Shown here piece after piece: positions 63,345-64,000 of a stretch of DNA of 64,000 nt. The notes under the pieces were generated by a model, which was not told the DNA's origin, ran no database searches, and saw only the letters and a list, made by a program, of their open reading frames with translations. Within the stretch, counting starts at the first letter, position 1, and every line of letters begins with the position of its first letter. The position numbers were made by a program, and so were the translations under genes. Source of the DNA: a virus; the IMG/VR virus record IMGVR_UViG_3300034196_000019, positions 1-64,000 of that record, one strand, 5' to 3'.

Positions 63345-63560
63345 ATGACTTATTATCTTATTGGTGTAGTACTATCTTTCATCCTTACAGCTCTCACACA
63401 AGTGCTTGACTATTGCTGTGGGGTTGATGTAGATAAGAAAGAAGCTTTTAACTGGTCTCTGATCCTTTCTATTTGTAGCTGGCTTACAGCAGGGCTTGCT
63501 TTATCCTACATTATCAGCTATTATCTCAGCCAGTTTAACTACCCTTGGAGAAATAAATGA
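63345..63560 (+). CDS. Membrane protein, 71 aa
   Basis: ATG after TTTGGAGAATTGA. Hydrophobic helices at residues 1-20 (MTYYLIGVVLSFILTALTQV) and about 36-60 (SLILSICSWLTAGLALSYII), joined by a charged loop VDVDKKEAF. Inner-membrane hairpin; function unknown. Confidence 0.75.
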   Translation: MTYYLIGVVLSFILTALTQVLDYCCGVDVDKKEAFNWSLILSICSWLTAGLALSYIISYYLSQFNYPWRNK

Positions 63561-63772
63561 ACACTGAAAAACGATCTTGCAAACTAACTTCTGCTGGTAT
63601 TGAGAAATGGAGTGTCCATAACATCAAACCTGATCCAAGACAAGTATTCACTATAGAGTATCAAGCTAAAGACCAGTACTGGATCAAAGCATGGTGGGGA
63701 GAGTCTTGCATCCTCGGTTTAGATATGGTAAATGAAGTATTTTGGGATGAAGCTCTTGGAGAGTATGTATGA
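63557..63772 (+). CDS. Hypothetical protein, 71 aa
   Basis: ATGA-coupled, TTGGAGAAATAA upstream. Begins MNTEKRSCKLTSAGIEKWSV; Trp-rich (YWIKAWWGESC). No family recognised. Confidence 0.75.
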   Translation: MNTEKRSCKLTSAGIEKWSVHNIKPDPRQVFTIEYQAKDQYWIKAWWGESCILGLDMVNEVFWDEALGEYV

Positions 63773-63942
63773 CTCTTACATGGGCTTCCTCTATCAAATC
63801 TCAGCTAGAATTGCTAGGCTTCCTGTTCCACAAGCGTCCTTGTGATAATTATTGGGAGCTTTGTCTTGACAATGAATGCGTTAGTGTAAATAAATCTCTT
63901 GGTGATCTTATTCGTAATTCAGCTAAGGAGCTTGGTGTATGA
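63769..63942 (+). CDS. Hypothetical protein, 57 aa
   Basis: ATGA-coupled. Begins MTLTWASSIKSQLELLGFLF; three Cys. No family recognised. Confidence 0.7.
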   Translation: MTLTWASSIKSQLELLGFLFHKRPCDNYWELCLDNECVSVNKSLGDLIRNSAKELGV

Positions 63943-64000
63943 GCAATATTAGGAAATATACACGAGAAGAGTTTAACGAGCTGCACCTTTCAACCGGAGA
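63939..64000 (+). CDS. Start of a gene running off the window
   Basis: ATGA-coupled; AAGGAGCTTGGTGT upstream. The visible part reads MSNIRKYTREEFNELHLSTG; too short to assign. Confidence 0.55.
   Translation, partial: MSNIRKYTREEFNELHLSTG

Overview
The window is a segment of a tailed double-stranded DNA bacteriophage, with neither genome end visible. Evidence: a portal gene and both terminase subunits, head-fibre and tail-fibre proteins, phage-type replication genes, a phage nucleotide-metabolism operon, tRNA genes, several homing-type endonucleases, and roughly 130 mostly tiny genes packed with ATGA, TAATG or GTGA overlaps. Strong Shine-Dalgarno sites, frequent GTG/TTG starts and many sigma70-like promoters point to a Gram-negative host that probably supplies its RNA polymerase; the host genus cannot be read from the sequence.

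Layout. (1) 1-7.9 kb, minus strand: portal (cut by the window edge), large terminase interrupted by a group I intron, small terminase, an SGNH-hydrolase virion protein, head-fibre-like proteins and three tRNAs, read leftward from a strong promoter at 7.87 kb. (2) 7.9-11.5 kb, minus: small genes plus a 451-residue polymerase-palm protein and a papain-like protein with a damaged 5' end. (3) 11.7-25.3 kb, plus: about forty tiny genes with a Pif1-type helicase, a dCMP deaminase, an HNH/AP2 endonuclease and a small lipoprotein. (4) 25.4-28.9 kb: a head-fibre-like gene (minus), a short plus-strand operon with an HNH-like protein, then about 1.2 kb of gene-free DNA filled with short perfect hairpins. 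(5) 28.9-36 kb, minus: small early-type genes in short operons separated by terminator-promoter cassettes. (6) 36-59.2 kb, minus: nucleotide metabolism (NrdA, NrdB, NrdH-like, ThyX, MazG-like, nucleotidase-like) and replication (HNH, 5'-3' exonuclease, SSB-like, family-A DNA polymerase, primase-helicase). (7) 59.2-59.8 kb: a divergent regulatory region with repeats and more hairpins. (8) 59.8-64 kb, plus: fibre genes and a new run of small genes.

How the genes fit together: the replication genes form a T7-like set (family-A polymerase, fused primase-helicase, exonuclease, SSB-like protein) fed by a complete deoxynucleotide pathway. Homing-type genes sit beside or between several of these conserved genes. 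Four virion-type proteins from three loci share one N-terminal module, suggesting an interchangeable docking tag on the capsid.

Most unusual points: the hairpin array at 27.63-28.80 kb; the polymerase-like protein with an RNA-polymerase-like HDS motif; the intron inside the terminase Walker A motif; an in-frame amber codon in thyX and an in-frame TGA in a GIY-YIG gene; three reading frames without a normal start codon; a structured 5' leader at 12.97 kb; and a dispersed intergenic repeat. All functional calls come from reading the sequence; no database search was run.
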